From assembly GCF_003944835.1 (NCBI RefSeq), contig NZ_RWIV01000001.1, positions 172,501-236,500 of the forward strand: a stretch of DNA of 64,000 bases, written 5' to 3'. The notes under the pieces were generated by a model that worked only from the letters and a program-made list of their open reading frames with translations, was not told the origin of the DNA and did no database searches. Positions within the stretch are counted from its first letter, which is position 1, and every line of letters starts with the position of its first letter. The translations under genes and the position numbers were made by a program. The DNA comes from Bacillus sp. HMF5848. Lineage in GTDB: Bacteria > Bacillota > Bacilli > Bacillales > HMF5848. Below, in pieces: positions 9,654-19,104 of this stretch.

Positions 9654-10508
9654 ATGAAGATTTTAGTGACGGGTGCGTCTGGTAATGTTGGTCGATATGT
9701 AACAGAAGAGTTGTTGAATAAGGGTGAACAAGTAGTTGTAGCTGGAATAGATATCGATAAACTAAACGAAATGTTCAAGGGAAGAGTGGATGTTGTTCAT
9801 TTTGATTTTACGAAGAATGACACCTTTAATGGTGCACTTCAGGGGGTCGACCGAGTTTTTCTAATGAGACCACCTCACCTCGGAAAACCTGAAGACTTGT
9901 ATCCTTTCATTGATGCGATGAAGTCATCCAATATTAAGCTAGTATCCTTTTTATCGTTAATGGGAGTGGAAAATAATACTATTCCTCCTCATCATAAGAT
10001 TGAAAAATATATAGAAGGGTTGGGCATTCCTTATGCTCATGTTCGGCCAGGTTTTTTTATGCAAAATGTGTCAGGTATTCATTCGGTTGAAATAAAAGAA
10101 ATGAATAAAATATTTATTCCAGCAGGAAATAGTAAAACAAGTTTCATAGATGCAGCGGATATCGGCTTAGCTACAGCGACGCTCCTACATGATGCTGAGT
10201 CATACAAAAATACAGCCCATACTATTACGGGACCAGAGGCTTTAGATTACTATCAAATAGCGTCTATACTCAGTAAAGTCACGGGTAGACAAATAACGTA
10301 TGCTAAACCAGGATTTTTAAAGTACAGAAAGCATTATATTAAAAATAGAGGCTTAGATAAAGGATATGTGAATGTAACGGTAGCACTGTATTTTATGACA
10401 AGAATGGGAACAGCAAAAGAAGTGACGACGGACTTTTTTAACTTAACAGGGAGAGAGCCGCGATCTTTTGAGGAGTTCGCTAAGGGAAATTTGATTAGAT
10501 TCATATAA
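9654..10508 (+). CDS. NmrA-like NAD(P)-binding oxidoreductase (paralogue 1)
   Basis: An atypical short-chain dehydrogenase of the NmrA / isoflavone-reductase-like group, 284 residues. The N-terminal Rossmann motif is VTGASGNVGRYV (about residues 5-16). FLSLMGVENN replaces the classical YxxxK region, and the C-terminal substrate lobe contains GKTSFIDAADIG-type sequence (NSKTSFIDAADIG here) and ITGPEALDYYQIA. It is a clear paralogue of the gene at 42884. GAGGG precedes the ATG. A flavin reductase-like gene follows 17 bp downstream, so the two probably form an operon under operators A and B. Substrate unknown; quinone or aromatic reduction is plausible by family. Confidence 0.85.
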   Translation: MKILVTGASGNVGRYVTEELLNKGEQVVVAGIDIDKLNEMFKGRVDVVHFDFTKNDTFNGALQGVDRVFLMRPPHLGKPEDLYPFIDAMKSSNIKLVSFLSLMGVENNTIPPHHKIEKYIEGLGIPYAHVRPGFFMQNVSGIHSVEIKEMNKIFIPAGNSKTSFIDAADIGLATATLLHDAESYKNTAHTITGPEALDYYQIASILSKVTGRQITYAKPGFLKYRKHYIKNRGLDKGYVNVTVALYFMTRMGTAKEVTTDFFNLTGREPRSFEEFAKGNLIRFI

Positions 10509-10525
10509 AAAGGGGATGAATATAC

Positions 10526-11236
10526 ATGGGATTTTTTCAGGATATTTCACCAATTTTTAAAAAGAGAGAATTAACACTTTTAGAAAGCTATCAAGAAATA
10601 GAAGGGGTATATACTTTTGTTTTTGAAAAAGAAAAAGATCTAAACTGGAAATCTGGTCAACATGGTATTTTCACTATTACTCATAAATCTATAAAAAAGC
10701 CGACTAGACCGTTTAGTGTGGCATCTACTCCAGCGGAGAATGTTGTTAAAATTACGATGGGAATTGGTGAAAACCCGAGTGAATTCAAGCAAGCAATGTT
10801 AGAGCTGAAACAAGGCATGAAAATTAGTATGCGAGGGCCGGTGGGACCTATGTATTTAGCTGAGCAGGCTCCTATATTACTTATAGCTGGTGGAATTGGC
10901 ATTACACCGTTTAGAGCGATATTTAAAGAAGTGGAAGCCTCAAGCGAATGGAGACAACAAGTCACATTGCTCTTTGTTGATAGCAATGGTTTATATGTAT
11001 ATAAAGATGAATTAGACAAAATGGCAGATAATCCTCTACTTAATGTGAAATACTTACAAAATAGAGATGAATTATATAAAGAGATAGATATATATATAGC
11101 ACAGTCTAGAAATCAATCGAAGTACTTTGTGGCGGGCTCAAAATCTATGGTAGATGCTGTTTCTAGTTATATGAAGAAACAGGATATTTTAAAAAAGAAT
11201 ATAAAAAAGGATGCTTTTATCGGTTTAAGTAATTAG
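10526..11236 (+). CDS. FAD/NAD(P)-binding ferredoxin-reductase-like protein
   Basis: A 236-residue protein of the ferredoxin-NADP reductase superfamily. The FAD-binding barrel carries RPFSVAST (about residues 60-67, the RxxS flavin motif) and GPVGPM; the NAD-binding half has LIAGGIGITPFRAIF (about 119-133), and the C-terminus has FVAGSKSMVDAV. There is no heme or iron-sulfur domain, so it needs a partner or a small acceptor. It starts behind AAGGGGATG, 17 bp after the NmrA-like gene, so it probably shares that gene's operators and works with it. Confidence 0.83.
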   Translation: MGFFQDISPIFKKRELTLLESYQEIEGVYTFVFEKEKDLNWKSGQHGIFTITHKSIKKPTRPFSVASTPAENVVKITMGIGENPSEFKQAMLELKQGMKISMRGPVGPMYLAEQAPILLIAGGIGITPFRAIFKEVEASSEWRQQVTLLFVDSNGLYVYKDELDKMADNPLLNVKYLQNRDELYKEIDIYIAQSRNQSKYFVAGSKSMVDAVSSYMKKQDILKKNIKKDAFIGLSN

Positions 11237-11493
11237 CGAACTTGTTGGGAAATCAAATCGTGACGCATCAAATCCGTCTTTTCTCGATTCACCCCAGCCA
11301 ATTGTAAGCTATTAAAAGCGTAAATAAATTTTATAAGTAAACATGTTGACTGTCCCCTAAAAAAAGAATCAAATATGACTTTGTAATCTCCTTTTAAAAG
11401 AATATTGTGTTACGTTTTGGTTCTTTTTATTTTTTAAGTTTGGTTATCAAGAGACCAGCTTTTGTTAAAATTTTCTCATTTTATGTATTATCG

Positions 11494-11551
11494 CTAACAC
11501 GTCCGAATAAGAAGTGTTATAATAGTAAGAAATTTTATTTTTCTGAAAATT
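11494..11551 (+). promoter_or_regulatory. ilvD promoter with CodY box
   Basis: The 330-bp gap before ilvD holds a -10 TATAAT (11518-11523) with a weak -35 CTAACA (11494-11499, 18-bp spacer), and just downstream ATTTTTCTGAAAATT (11537-11551). The latter differs at one base of fifteen from the CodY consensus AATTTTCWGAAAATT. Placed at about +7 to +21, CodY would block transcription when branched-chain amino acids and GTP are plentiful. The rest of the gap shows nothing recognisable; no T-box was found. Confidence 0.72.
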
Positions 11552-11567
11552 TAAGGGGGAGACATGT

Positions 11568-13244
11568 TTGGCTGAACTTCGAAGTAACATGATCAAAAAG
11601 GGATTTGACCGTGCACCACATCGGAGCCTACTTCGTGCTGCGGGAGTTAAAGAAGAGGACTTTAATAAACCGTTTATTGCTGTCGTAAACTCGTATATTG
11701 ATATTGTCCCAGGACATGTACACCTACAAGAGTTCGGTAAAATTGTTAAGGAAGCAATTCGTGAAGCGGGTGGCGTGCCATTTGAGATGAATACTATTGG
11801 TGTAGACGATGGTATTGCTATGGGGCATATTGGGATGAGATATTCATTGCCAAGTCGAGAGATTATCGCTGATTCTGTAGAAACAGTCGTAGCGGCGCAC
11901 TGGTTTGATGGCATGGTCTGTATCCCGAACTGCGATAAAATTACGCCGGGTATGCTAATGGCATCATTACGCTTAAATATACCTACTATTTTTGTTAGTG
12001 GTGGACCGATGAAGGCTGGAGTTACGAGCGATGGCAGAAAGATCTCGTTATCATCGGTATTCGAAGGTGTTGGTGCCTATCAAGCGGGTAAACTAGATGA
12101 AGGAGGCTTAAAAGAGCTTGAGCAGTTTGGCTGCCCAACATGTGGCTCTTGTTCAGGAATGTTTACAGCCAATTCTATGAACTGCTTAAGTGAAGCATTA
12201 GGGCTAGCTCTTCCAGGGAATGGGACTATTTTAGCGGTATCACCAGAGCGGAAAGAATTTGTAAGGCGTTCAGCGAAGCAGCTTATGCATTTAATCGAGA
12301 AGGATATTAAACCGAGAGATATTGTAACGGAAAAAGCAATTGATAATGCATTTGCATTAGATATGGCACTTGGGGGCTCTACAAATACCGTACTGCATAC
12401 ATTGGCTCTTGCTAATGAGGCAGGATTAGAGTATCCGTTACAACGAATTAATGAAGTGGCAGAGCGTGTACCACAGCTCTCAAAGCTTGCACCAGCATCA
12501 GACCATCACGTTGAGGACTTGCATGAAGCAGGTGGTGTTACAGCTGTGTTACATGAGTTATCGAAAAAAGAGGGAACACTTCATCTAGATACGTTAACTG
12601 TTACAGGAAAGACGCTTGGTGAAGATATTGCTGGATGTGAAGTGAAGGATGATGAGGTTATTCGTTCGATAGACAATCCATATAGTGTAAAGGGAGGTCT
12701 TGCCGTTTTATTTGGAAATTTAGCACCGGATGGCGCCATTATTAAAACAGGTGGCGTGCAAAACGGCATTACTCGTCACGAAGGACCTGCTATTGTTTTT
12801 GAATCACAGGAAGAAGCGCTTGAAGGTATTGCTAAAGGTGATGTAAAAGCAGGACATGTGGTTGTTATTCGTTATGAAGGGCCAAAGGGTGGACCCGGAA
12901 TGCCAGAAATGCTAGCACCAACCTCTCAAATCGTTGGAATGGGCCTTGGACCTAAGGTGGCGCTTGTAACGGATGGGCGATTCTCAGGGGCATCTCGTGG
13001 GCTATCGATTGGGCACGCATCGCCGGAAGCGGCTGAAGGAGGACCACTCGCGTTCGTAGAAAATGGTGATCATATTGTAATAGATATTGAGAGTCGCTCT
13101 ATGAATGTTGAAGTAGCGGACGATGTGTGGGAGCAACGAAAATTAAAGTGGCAGGGCTTCGAGCCTAAAGTGAAAACAGGATACTTAGCACGTTATTCTA
13201 AGCTTGTCACATCAGCAAGTACCGGTGGAATAATGAAGATTTAA
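11568..13244 (+). CDS. ilvD: Dihydroxy-acid dehydratase
   Basis: Dehydrates 2,3-dihydroxy acids to 2-oxo acids in valine and isoleucine synthesis, using an iron-sulfur cluster. The 558-residue protein has NCDKITPGM (cluster Cys), [11 protein letters not shown] (second Cys) and the C-terminal [12 protein letters not shown] motif. The start is TTG at 11568, placed 7 nt after AAGGGGGA; the ATG at 11564 is out of frame. Monocistronic, apart from the ilv-leu operon, with its own CodY box. A strong terminator follows. Confidence 0.96.
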   Translation: MAELRSNMIKKGFDRAPHRSLLRAAGVKEEDFNKPFIAVVNSYIDIVPGHVHLQEFGKIVKEAIREAGGVPFEMNTIGVDDGIAMGHIGMRYSLPSREIIADSVETVVAAHWFDGMVCIPNCDKITPGMLMASLRLNIPTIFVSGGPMKAGVTSDGRKISLSSVFEGVGAYQAGKLDEGGLKELEQFGCPTCGSCSGMFTANSMNCLSEALGLALPGNGTILAVSPERKEFVRRSAKQLMHLIEKDIKPRDIVTEKAIDNAFALDMALGGSTNTVLHTLALANEAGLEYPLQRINEVAERVPQLSKLAPASDHHVEDLHEAGGVTAVLHELSKKEGTLHLDTLTVTGKTLGEDIAGCEVKDDEVIRSIDNPYSVKGGLAVLFGNLAPDGAIIKTGGVQNGITRHEGPAIVFESQEEALEGIAKGDVKAGHVVVIRYEGPKGGPGMPEMLAPTSQIVGMGLGPKVALVTDGRFSGASRGLSIGHASPEAAEGGPLAFVENGDHIVIDIESRSMNVEVADDVWEQRKLKWQGFEPKVKTGYLARYSKLVTSASTGGIMKI

Positions 13245-13251
13245 GGAAAAA

Positions 13252-13288
13252 GCCGGTTCCTCTATAAAGTGAGGGGCCGGCATTTTTT
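13252..13288 (+). terminator. Terminator of ilvD
   Basis: An 11-bp stem with wobble pairs (13252-13262 with 13271-13281) is followed by ATTTTTTATTTTT. Confidence 0.88.
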
Positions 13289-13332
13289 ATTTTTGTGTTG
13301 GAATTTTAATTTTTACTCTGTTAAACTTCAAT

Positions 13333-13457
13333 GTTGACTTTCGCTCCACTGCACGTGCTTTCCGCGGGCGGTTCAGAAGCCTTCTCGGCGCAAGTCTAGA
13401 CTTTTTCAGTGCCCTCCAGCTTTCCCTAAGGAGTCACGTGCGTTTAGCTACAATCAA
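13333..13457. repeat. Interspersed Bacillaceae palindromic repeat, copy 1
   Basis: About 125 bp bounded by GTTGACTTTCGCTCC and GCTACAATCAA. The outer parts pair with each other (TGCACGTGC near the left, GTCACGTGCG near the right) and the middle is degenerate. The copy at 29731-29850 shares the same ends and organisation. Elements with these ends are familiar from many Bacillaceae genomes as non-coding interspersed repeats (from memory). It lies between the ilvD terminator and the 3' end of prfC. Confidence 0.72.
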
Positions 13458-13495
13458 AAAGTATTTAAAAATCAACAGCCATCTTTAAAAAAAGC

Positions 13496-15070
13496 CTAAT
13501 TTTTATAATTATTAATTTCAAATAAATCAATTAACTGAATGTCCTTTTGCTTATCTTGGAACCAGCGTAGAGCAAAATCATTCTCAAAAAGAACAACTAG
13601 ACGTTCATGTCTGTCTTTCACAAGTAAGTTTCTCGAATCGAAGAGTCTTGCATCGACCTTGTCCGTTGCAATCCATCTCGGCACTCGGTCGCCAAGAATT
13701 TGGAATACAACTTCAACATTATACTCAGCTTTCATACGGTATTCAAATACATCAAATTGAAGCTGTCCAACTGCTCCTAATATATACTCATCTGTTGTGT
13801 ATTGGCGAAATAATTGTATAGCACCTTCTTGCACTAGCTGCTCGATACCTTTTTTAAATTGCTTCGATTTCATAACGTTTTTCACGGTGACTTTTTTAAA
13901 CAGTTCTGGTGGGAATTGAGGTAATTCCTCATATACAAACATGTCTGCACCACCTGTTATCGTATCACCGATTTGGTATTGATTTGGGTCGTATATGCCA
14001 ATAATGTCACCTGGATAAGCTACTTCTACTGTCTCACGGTCAGAAGCAAGGAATTGTTGTGATTGAGCTAGTTTAATTTTCTTTTGCGTTCTTGTGAGAG
14101 TAACGGACGCCCCACGTTCAAATTGACCTGAGCAGACACGTAAAAATGCAATACGATCGCGATGAGCAGGGTTCATATTAGCTTGAATTTTAAAAACAAA
14201 GCCTGAAAAGTCAGGATGATTTGGGTTTACGTATCCTTCATTTGTTTTCCTTGGTTTTGGTGGAGATGCAAATTGTAAAAATGTATCAAAAAATGTTTGT
14301 ACACCAAAATTAGAAATGGCGCTGCCGAAGAAAACGGGAGTTAGCTCACCCTTTTGAACAGCATCTATTGAGAATTCATTTCCAGCTTGATTAATTAACT
14401 CTAATTCTTCTTCTGTTTCTTTAAAGGTTGGATGGTTTTTAATATCTTCTACATAAGCTTTGTCGTCAAACGAAAGAATAGCTTCTTCTTCATTGCCTTT
14501 ATATTGTATGAACTGCTTACTATATCTATCATACAAGCCTAAGAATCGCTTCCCCATGCCAATCGGCCAATTCATCGGGTATGATTCAATTCCTAATACT
14601 TCTTCTATCTCTGATAATAGATCAAGCGGCTCCTTTCCTTCACGGTCCAGCTTATTAATAAATGTGAAGATAGGTATGCCTCTCATGCGACACACTTTGA
14701 ATAGTTTAATCGTTTGAGGCTCGACCCCTTTTGTTGCATCGATAATCATAACAACGCTATCGACAGCTGTTAAGGTTCTATACGTATCTTCACTAAAATC
14801 TTCATGTCCAGGCGTATCTAAGATGTTTACATAGTAGTTGTCATACGGAAAGCTCATGACACTAGATGTAACAGAAATTCCGCGCTTCTTCTCTATCTCC
14901 ATCCAATCAGATGTAGCGAACTTCCCTGATTTTTTTCCTTTCACGGTCCCGGCGTTACGTATAATATTACCGAATAATAGTAATTTTTCTGTCAGCGTAG
15001 TTTTACCAGCATCGGGATGGGAGATGATAGCAAAGGTTCTTCTTTTATTTATTTCATGCTCAAGGTTCAT
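13496..15070 (-). CDS. prfC: Peptide chain release factor 3
   Basis: GTPase that recycles release factors 1 and 2 after termination. The 524-residue length matches RF3. Near the N-terminus lie the P-loop SHPDAGKTT (about residues 17-25), the switch-2 DTPGHEDF (about 88-95) and NKLDRE (about 142-147); the beta-barrel domain II and an RF3-specific C-terminal domain with [10 protein letters not shown] follow. EF-G-like domains IV-V are absent, which separates it from elongation factors. The ATG at 15070 follows AAGGGG. Monocistronic on the minus strand. Confidence 0.96.
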   Translation of the reverse strand: MNLEHEINKRRTFAIISHPDAGKTTLTEKLLLFGNIIRNAGTVKGKKSGKFATSDWMEIEKKRGISVTSSVMSFPYDNYYVNILDTPGHEDFSEDTYRTLTAVDSVVMIIDATKGVEPQTIKLFKVCRMRGIPIFTFINKLDREGKEPLDLLSEIEEVLGIESYPMNWPIGMGKRFLGLYDRYSKQFIQYKGNEEEAILSFDDKAYVEDIKNHPTFKETEEELELINQAGNEFSIDAVQKGELTPVFFGSAISNFGVQTFFDTFLQFASPPKPRKTNEGYVNPNHPDFSGFVFKIQANMNPAHRDRIAFLRVCSGQFERGASVTLTRTQKKIKLAQSQQFLASDRETVEVAYPGDIIGIYDPNQYQIGDTITGGADMFVYEELPQFPPELFKKVTVKNVMKSKQFKKGIEQLVQEGAIQLFRQYTTDEYILGAVGQLQFDVFEYRMKAEYNVEVVFQILGDRVPRWIATDKVDARLFDSRNLLVKDRHERLVVLFENDFALRWFQDKQKDIQLIDLFEINNYKN

Positions 15071-15226
15071 AGTAGGTACCCCTTATTTATATAATTCGAT
15101 GATGTGGAGATGTGGCGCTTTAACACAATTTTCCGACCATGTTCTTGCTCCATATTACAGCTTAATATCTATTTTAGTAATTGTATATACTTATTTTTAA
15201 GCAAGGACCTTAATAAAATTCCTGCT

Positions 15227-15243
15227 CTGCTATAGTATAGCAG
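15227..15243. promoter_or_regulatory. Short perfect inverted repeat upstream of methyltransferase
   Basis: CTGCTATAGTATAGCAG is an 8-bp inverted repeat around one base, 69 bp before the methyltransferase start. It looks like an operator or small hairpin; no regulator is known for it. Confidence 0.3.
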
Positions 15244-15311
15244 TTTATGCTATGGTATGTTTAGGTGTTAAAGCATAATGAAGACAGGCTTTGTATGAAA
15301 GGAAGTATTTC

Positions 15312-15929
15312 ATGCTAGAATATACGGGCGAACGTGTAATTCCTCATTTAATGAAACCAACAAATGGCATGTTGTTAGAGCATGTAGCAAGGTACCACTT
15401 TTCTATTCCCTATATTAAAGGACGTGCATTAGACATAGCTTGTGGGAGTGGATATGGTAGCCAAATGATAGCGAAAGCTGCTAAAAAGCAATTACAGGAA
15501 CTAGTTTCTATTGATAGTGATCCTCAAACGATTCAGTATGCTGAAGGAGCGTATTATCATCCGCTTATTACGTTTCGAGTAGAGGATGCCGTAAATCCTG
15601 AATTACCAAACAGATTAGGTCAGTTTGATGTCATTATTAGCTTTGAAACAATTGAACATATTACAGAAGAAGAGCAGTTCATGGATAATATTTATAACAT
15701 GCTTAAGCCAGGTGGTACATTAGTTTTATCTACTCCATTTGGAAGTGGTAGGGGGAAAACTACACTTGAACCCTTTCATGTTCATCAACTAACGAATGAA
15801 GAGTTTCAACAGCTATTTTGTCGCTATACGAATAAGGATTTCTTTTATCAAAAAGGTGTTCTTGTAGAACCAGCCCCAGGGCGTGAGGGAATTCATTATC
15901 CTTTCGGTATTGCTGTTTGTAAAAAATAA
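15312..15929 (+). CDS. Class I SAM-dependent methyltransferase
   Basis: A 205-residue protein with the SAM-binding motif I LDIACGSGYGSQMIA (about residues 43-57), motif II VSIDSDP (about 73), DVIISFETIEHI (motif IV region) and LKPGGTLVLSTP (motif V/VI). The ATG at 15312 was chosen over an upstream in-frame TTG because AAAGGAAG is spaced 6 nt before it. Substrate cannot be told from the fold; the N-terminal YTGERVIP is shared with many uncharacterised Firmicute methyltransferases. Single gene with its own bidirectional terminator. Confidence 0.85.
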   Translation: MLEYTGERVIPHLMKPTNGMLLEHVARYHFSIPYIKGRALDIACGSGYGSQMIAKAAKKQLQELVSIDSDPQTIQYAEGAYYHPLITFRVEDAVNPELPNRLGQFDVIISFETIEHITEEEQFMDNIYNMLKPGGTLVLSTPFGSGRGKTTLEPFHVHQLTNEEFQQLFCRYTNKDFFYQKGVLVEPAPGREGIHYPFGIAVCKK

Positions 15930-15934
15930 AAAAG

Positions 15935-15976
15935 ATGCCAGTAAATCTCTATACGAGAGACAACTGGCATTTTTTA
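15935..15976. terminator. Bidirectional terminator
   Basis: ATGCCAGT (15935-15942) pairs with ACTGGCAT (15963-15970), with an inner TCTCT/AGAGA pairing. T runs on both sides serve the methyltransferase (+) and the acyltransferase (-). Confidence 0.82.
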
Positions 15977-15996
15977 TTAGCTCCATCAAACAGACA

Positions 15997-17055
15997 TTAC
16001 AACTGTAGCTGTTGTTTATTGATTGAAACGTGTTTCTTTTTGCTAGACCCAGGTACCATTAGCTCTACAAATGGTATTTTTTGCATCACAATAACGACAA
16101 TCATACATATTAAAATGGTTAGACCAACCTGCACGGGTATACCAGCTACTGGGTGAAGATTATAAATCCATAAACCAAAAACATTATCTAAGTAGCTAAG
16201 TACAAGCGGGTGAAGTAAATATATGCCTAGGCTCGTCTCATTAATCATCTTGTAGATGCGTGGTAATGGCTTTGTGAAACGAGTAAACATCAAAAATAAA
16301 CCGACTGCTGATAGCACTACATTTGGTGATAAATATTCATACCAAAAAGAATAAAATGCGTTCGTTTGATTTGAGAAAAGTGCCGTTAACCCAGCTGTCA
16401 TGCCGACGCTAATTATAAATACTATAGAAGAATACTTTATCAGCTTCTTAGCTGGATATTTTACTAGATAATATCCAAGAATAAAATAGCCAACATAACC
16501 AGTTACAAAGCTTAGTTCAATAGGGATAGTGATCTGATACATATAGTTAATTAGCTTAAATAAAACAGAACTAACTAGCCACATCCCTAAAAAATATGTG
16601 AGGTTTTGTTTGCTTGCATGTTTAACATACACATGTACAAGCGGTGTAATTAAATATAACCCAATAATCATGTATAAAAACCAAAAGTGAAAGTGAACAT
16701 TCCCGGTTAAAAATAATTGTAAGGCATTTGTTAAAGATACAGGGATGCTATTAATTACTAACATTTTTAGTAATAAATATAGTGCGCTCCATGTTACTAG
16801 TGGAATAACTACTTTTAGTGAACGAGTTAAAAAGAAGCTTTTGATTTTAATTTCCTTAGATTGTGACAAAAATAATGCACCTGAAATCATAACAAAAATA
16901 GGGACAGATGCTCGTGAAAGTGCCTCATATATATTTGTAATATGCCAACCCGTTGTGGGTGTAAATTGACTTATAACAGGAGAGGAGGTGTGGATCAATA
17001 CAACCATAATTGTCGCTATAACACGTAAGTAATCAAATGAATAGTTTCTTTGCAT
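15997..17055 (-). CDS. Membrane acyltransferase 3 family protein
   Basis: A 352-residue integral membrane protein with about ten hydrophobic segments. It begins with the family signature YLRVIATIMVVLIHTSSP (the R...H acceptor/catalytic pair of the OafA/Acyltransferase-3 fold) and ends ETSLGIYLLHPLVLSY, also typical. Family members O-acylate extracellular polysaccharides, lipids or peptidoglycan. No SGNH domain is attached. The ligand cannot be deduced. It stands alone, with the His-rich CzcD transporter next on the same strand behind a terminator. Confidence 0.85.
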   Translation of the reverse strand: MQRNYSFDYLRVIATIMVVLIHTSSPVISQFTPTTGWHITNIYEALSRASVPIFVMISGALFLSQSKEIKIKSFFLTRSLKVVIPLVTWSALYLLLKMLVINSIPVSLTNALQLFLTGNVHFHFWFLYMIIGLYLITPLVHVYVKHASKQNLTYFLGMWLVSSVLFKLINYMYQITIPIELSFVTGYVGYFILGYYLVKYPAKKLIKYSSIVFIISVGMTAGLTALFSNQTNAFYSFWYEYLSPNVVLSAVGLFLMFTRFTKPLPRIYKMINETSLGIYLLHPLVLSYLDNVFGLWIYNLHPVAGIPVQVGLTILICMIVVIVMQKIPFVELMVPGSSKKKHVSINKQQLQL

Positions 17056-17126
17056 TCTGTATTCTCCTCAAATTATTGTGAGATTAGTATAGCAGACTAG
17101 CTAGCTGTACGATATATGTATTTTTT

Positions 17127-17170
17127 TGAAAAAAAAGTCTAGCATCCCCTGCGATACGAGAGAGCTAGAC
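17127..17170 (-). terminator. Terminator of czrA-czcD
   Basis: GTCTAGC (17137-17143) pairs with GCTAGAC (17164-17170). On the minus strand the stem is followed by a run of eight U. Confidence 0.8.
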
Positions 17171-17178
17171 ATTTTCCT

Positions 17179-18084
17179 TTAATTACATGTTTCACATTGT
17201 TCGAAATCTTCACTTTCAATCTGCAGGGTCGTGTGAGCTACGTGAAATTCATTCTTGAGCATGGCCGTGGCAGAGTGAAGTATTGAATCTCGATTCTCGT
17301 CAGAGCCAACCGTTATATGACAGGTTAATGCAGGAAAGTCCGATGTAATGGACCATACGTGTAAATCATGAATATTTTTCACGCCAGGTATTTGTTGAAG
17401 TGCTGCTTTAACTTGTTCAAGACTTATATCGGTAGGTGTACCCTCCATTAAAACGTGTAGAGAGTCTTTTGTTACTCTCCAACCACTTATAAGAACTAGC
17501 ATCGCTACAAGTACACTTGCGATTGGGTCAGCAATATTCCAATTGAAGAAGTAAATGAGTAAACCAGCAACAATGGCACCAACAGAACCAAGCATATCTC
17601 CAAGAACATGTAAAAAGGCGCTACGTAAATTTAAGTTATGACTTGTGTCTCCCTTTAGTAGTATCCAGGCTACTATGATATTCACGACTAAACCAATACT
17701 TGCGATGAATAGCATACCTGTACTAACCTCTGGTGGTGCTAAAAACCTGTGATATGCTTCCCAAAAGATATATAAAGAAATACCTAACAGTGTTAGCCCG
17801 TTTATGAAGGCGGCTAGTATTTCAAAGCGTTTGTAGCCGTAAGTTTTTGCTGCATTCGTGGCTTTTTCGCCAAGCTTAAATGCTGCTAAGCTTAGTCCTA
17901 GAGCAAAGGCATCGCTGAGCATATGCCCAGCATCGCTAAGAAGGGCTAGACTATTTGTTAAAATGCCTCCTATCACTTCTATAATCATAAATGAGAAAAT
18001 TAAAATAAAGCTAATAAGTAGTGCTTTTTTATTTGCATCGTTTCCATGGTGATGGTGGTGACTATGGTCATGTGAATGTCCCAT
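17179..18084 (-). CDS. czcD: Cation diffusion facilitator, zinc/cobalt efflux
   Basis: A proton- or potassium-coupled exporter of Zn2+ and related ions. The 301-residue protein begins with a His-rich tail (MGHSHDHSHHHHHG), has six membrane helices with the HMLSDAFALG metal site (H-x3-D, helix 2) and HVLGDMLGS (helix 5), and ends in a cytoplasmic ferredoxin-like dimer domain with HDLHVW. GGAGG precedes the ATG. It follows the repressor gene czrA by 24 bp, the standard zinc-resistance operon of Bacillus and Staphylococcus. Confidence 0.95.
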   Translation of the reverse strand: MGHSHDHSHHHHHGNDANKKALLISFILIFSFMIIEVIGGILTNSLALLSDAGHMLSDAFALGLSLAAFKLGEKATNAAKTYGYKRFEILAAFINGLTLLGISLYIFWEAYHRFLAPPEVSTGMLFIASIGLVVNIIVAWILLKGDTSHNLNLRSAFLHVLGDMLGSVGAIVAGLLIYFFNWNIADPIASVLVAMLVLISGWRVTKDSLHVLMEGTPTDISLEQVKAALQQIPGVKNIHDLHVWSITSDFPALTCHITVGSDENRDSILHSATAMLKNEFHVAHTTLQIESEDFEQCETCN

Positions 18085-18108
18085 ATTAATTCCTCCATTT
18101 CAAAAAAA

Positions 18109-18432
18109 TTAATGGTGTTGGGAGTGATGTATAGTTTGCTCAAGTATATTCATGACATGGTTGTCATCGTGTGAGTAGTAAAGAGTTGTTCCTTGGCGTC
18201 GATATTTTACCAAACGTAAATTCTTCAAAAAGCGTAACTGATGAGAGACTGTTGTTTGCAGTAAATTTAGTTTCTCAGCGATGCCATTAACCGAATGCTC
18301 TCCTTGAAATAATAAATGTAAAATGCGTATGCGTGTAGGATCAGCCAGTGCTTTAAAGGTTTGGGAAACAATAAATAATGTTTCTTCATCTAGTTCTGTA
18401 GGAGTTGATTCGTTTTTATCAATATCAGTCAT
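18109..18432 (-). CDS. czrA: ArsR/SmtB-family zinc-responsive repressor CzrA
   Basis: A winged-helix repressor that leaves DNA when it binds Zn2+ or Co2+. The 107-residue protein has the recognition region [20 protein letters not shown] and a C-terminal helix with D-x-H ... H-x2-H (from DDNHVMN to HHSQHH), the alpha-5 metal site of CzrA. The ArsR-type CxC site is absent, so arsenic or cadmium sensing is unlikely. First gene of czrA-czcD; its own promoter carries the operator. Confidence 0.93.
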   Translation of the reverse strand: MTDIDKNESTPTELDEETLFIVSQTFKALADPTRIRILHLLFQGEHSVNGIAEKLNLLQTTVSHQLRFLKNLRLVKYRRQGTTLYYSHDDNHVMNILEQTIHHSQHH

Positions 18433-18454
18433 GTTTTACACCTTCTTTTATTCA

Positions 18455-18509
18455 ATATATGAGTATGTGTTCATATATTAATTATATTGTGGAATTATTT
18501 GGTAGTCAA
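18455..18509 (-). promoter_or_regulatory. czrA-czcD promoter and CzrA operator
   Basis: On the minus strand, TTGACT (18504-18509) and TATAAT (18481-18486) are 17 bp apart. Immediately downstream is ATATATGA, 8 nt, TCATATAT (18455-18478), the TGA(A)...TTCA inverted repeat typical of SmtB/CzrA operators. Bound repressor would cover the start site. Confidence 0.83.
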
Positions 18510-18564
18510 TTCCTTTTTCTGTATATAAAATGTAATTATAAATATAAGATGGGGTGAGATAAAC

Positions 18565-18996
18565 ATGGAAATTAAACATCTTAATACGGAAAGTGATATT
18601 TTGCTAGGTTATCCTGTTATGAAGCATTTACGAACACACTTAGACGAAAAATCATACTTGTCTTTAGTAAAAGAGGCACAGCAGCAGGAGAGTTACCAGC
18701 TTGTTGGTGTATTTGATAATAGCAGACTTGTTGCAGTTACGGGATTTATGCCTATGGTTACATTATATAATGGGAAATTCATTTGGGTTTGTGATCTTGT
18801 GACAGATCCGGACGTTCGTTCTAAAGGATATGGTGAGGCGTTATTAACATATGTTCATGATTGGGCGCAGGAGCAGGGTTACAACAAAGTGTCTCTATCA
18901 TCAGGACTGCAACGTACAGATGCTCATCGTTTTTATGAGGAAAAAATGAAGTATGATCGAGTTAGTTATGTTTTTTTAAAGAAACTAGGTAGTTAA
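18565..18996 (+). CDS. GNAT family N-acetyltransferase
   Basis: A 143-residue single-domain acetyltransferase. Motif A is present as VCDLVTDPDVRSKGYGEALL (about residues 72-91; the R-x-x-G-x-G/A acetyl-CoA loop is RSKGYG), followed by the C-terminal strand SLSSGLQRTDAHRFYE typical of GNATs with an A-H-R-F-Y end. The substrate is not predictable. GGGGTGAG precedes the ATG. It is divergent from czrA, and the shared 130-bp gap is fully used by the czrA promoter. Confidence 0.85.
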   Translation: MEIKHLNTESDILLGYPVMKHLRTHLDEKSYLSLVKEAQQQESYQLVGVFDNSRLVAVTGFMPMVTLYNGKFIWVCDLVTDPDVRSKGYGEALLTYVHDWAQEQGYNKVSLSSGLQRTDAHRFYEEKMKYDRVSYVFLKKLGS

Positions 18997-19045
18997 TGTT
19001 AGTCCGAAAAGTATTAGTCTGGATTTACGTTGTTAAAACAAGGTG

Positions 19046-19071
19046 TGTAACATTTCATAATTCCCCTCGTC
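19046..19071 (+). promoter_or_regulatory. ECF-sigma-type promoter (SigX/SigM/SigW-like)
   Basis: TGTAAC (19046-19051), a 16-nt spacer and CGTC (19068-19071) match Bacillus ECF sigma promoters of the SigX/SigM/SigV class. It sits just upstream of the secreted beta-propeller gene, implying envelope-stress control. Confidence 0.6.
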
Positions 19072-19104
19072 TATTAAAGTAAAGAAACGTAGGAGGGGAT
19101 GACC

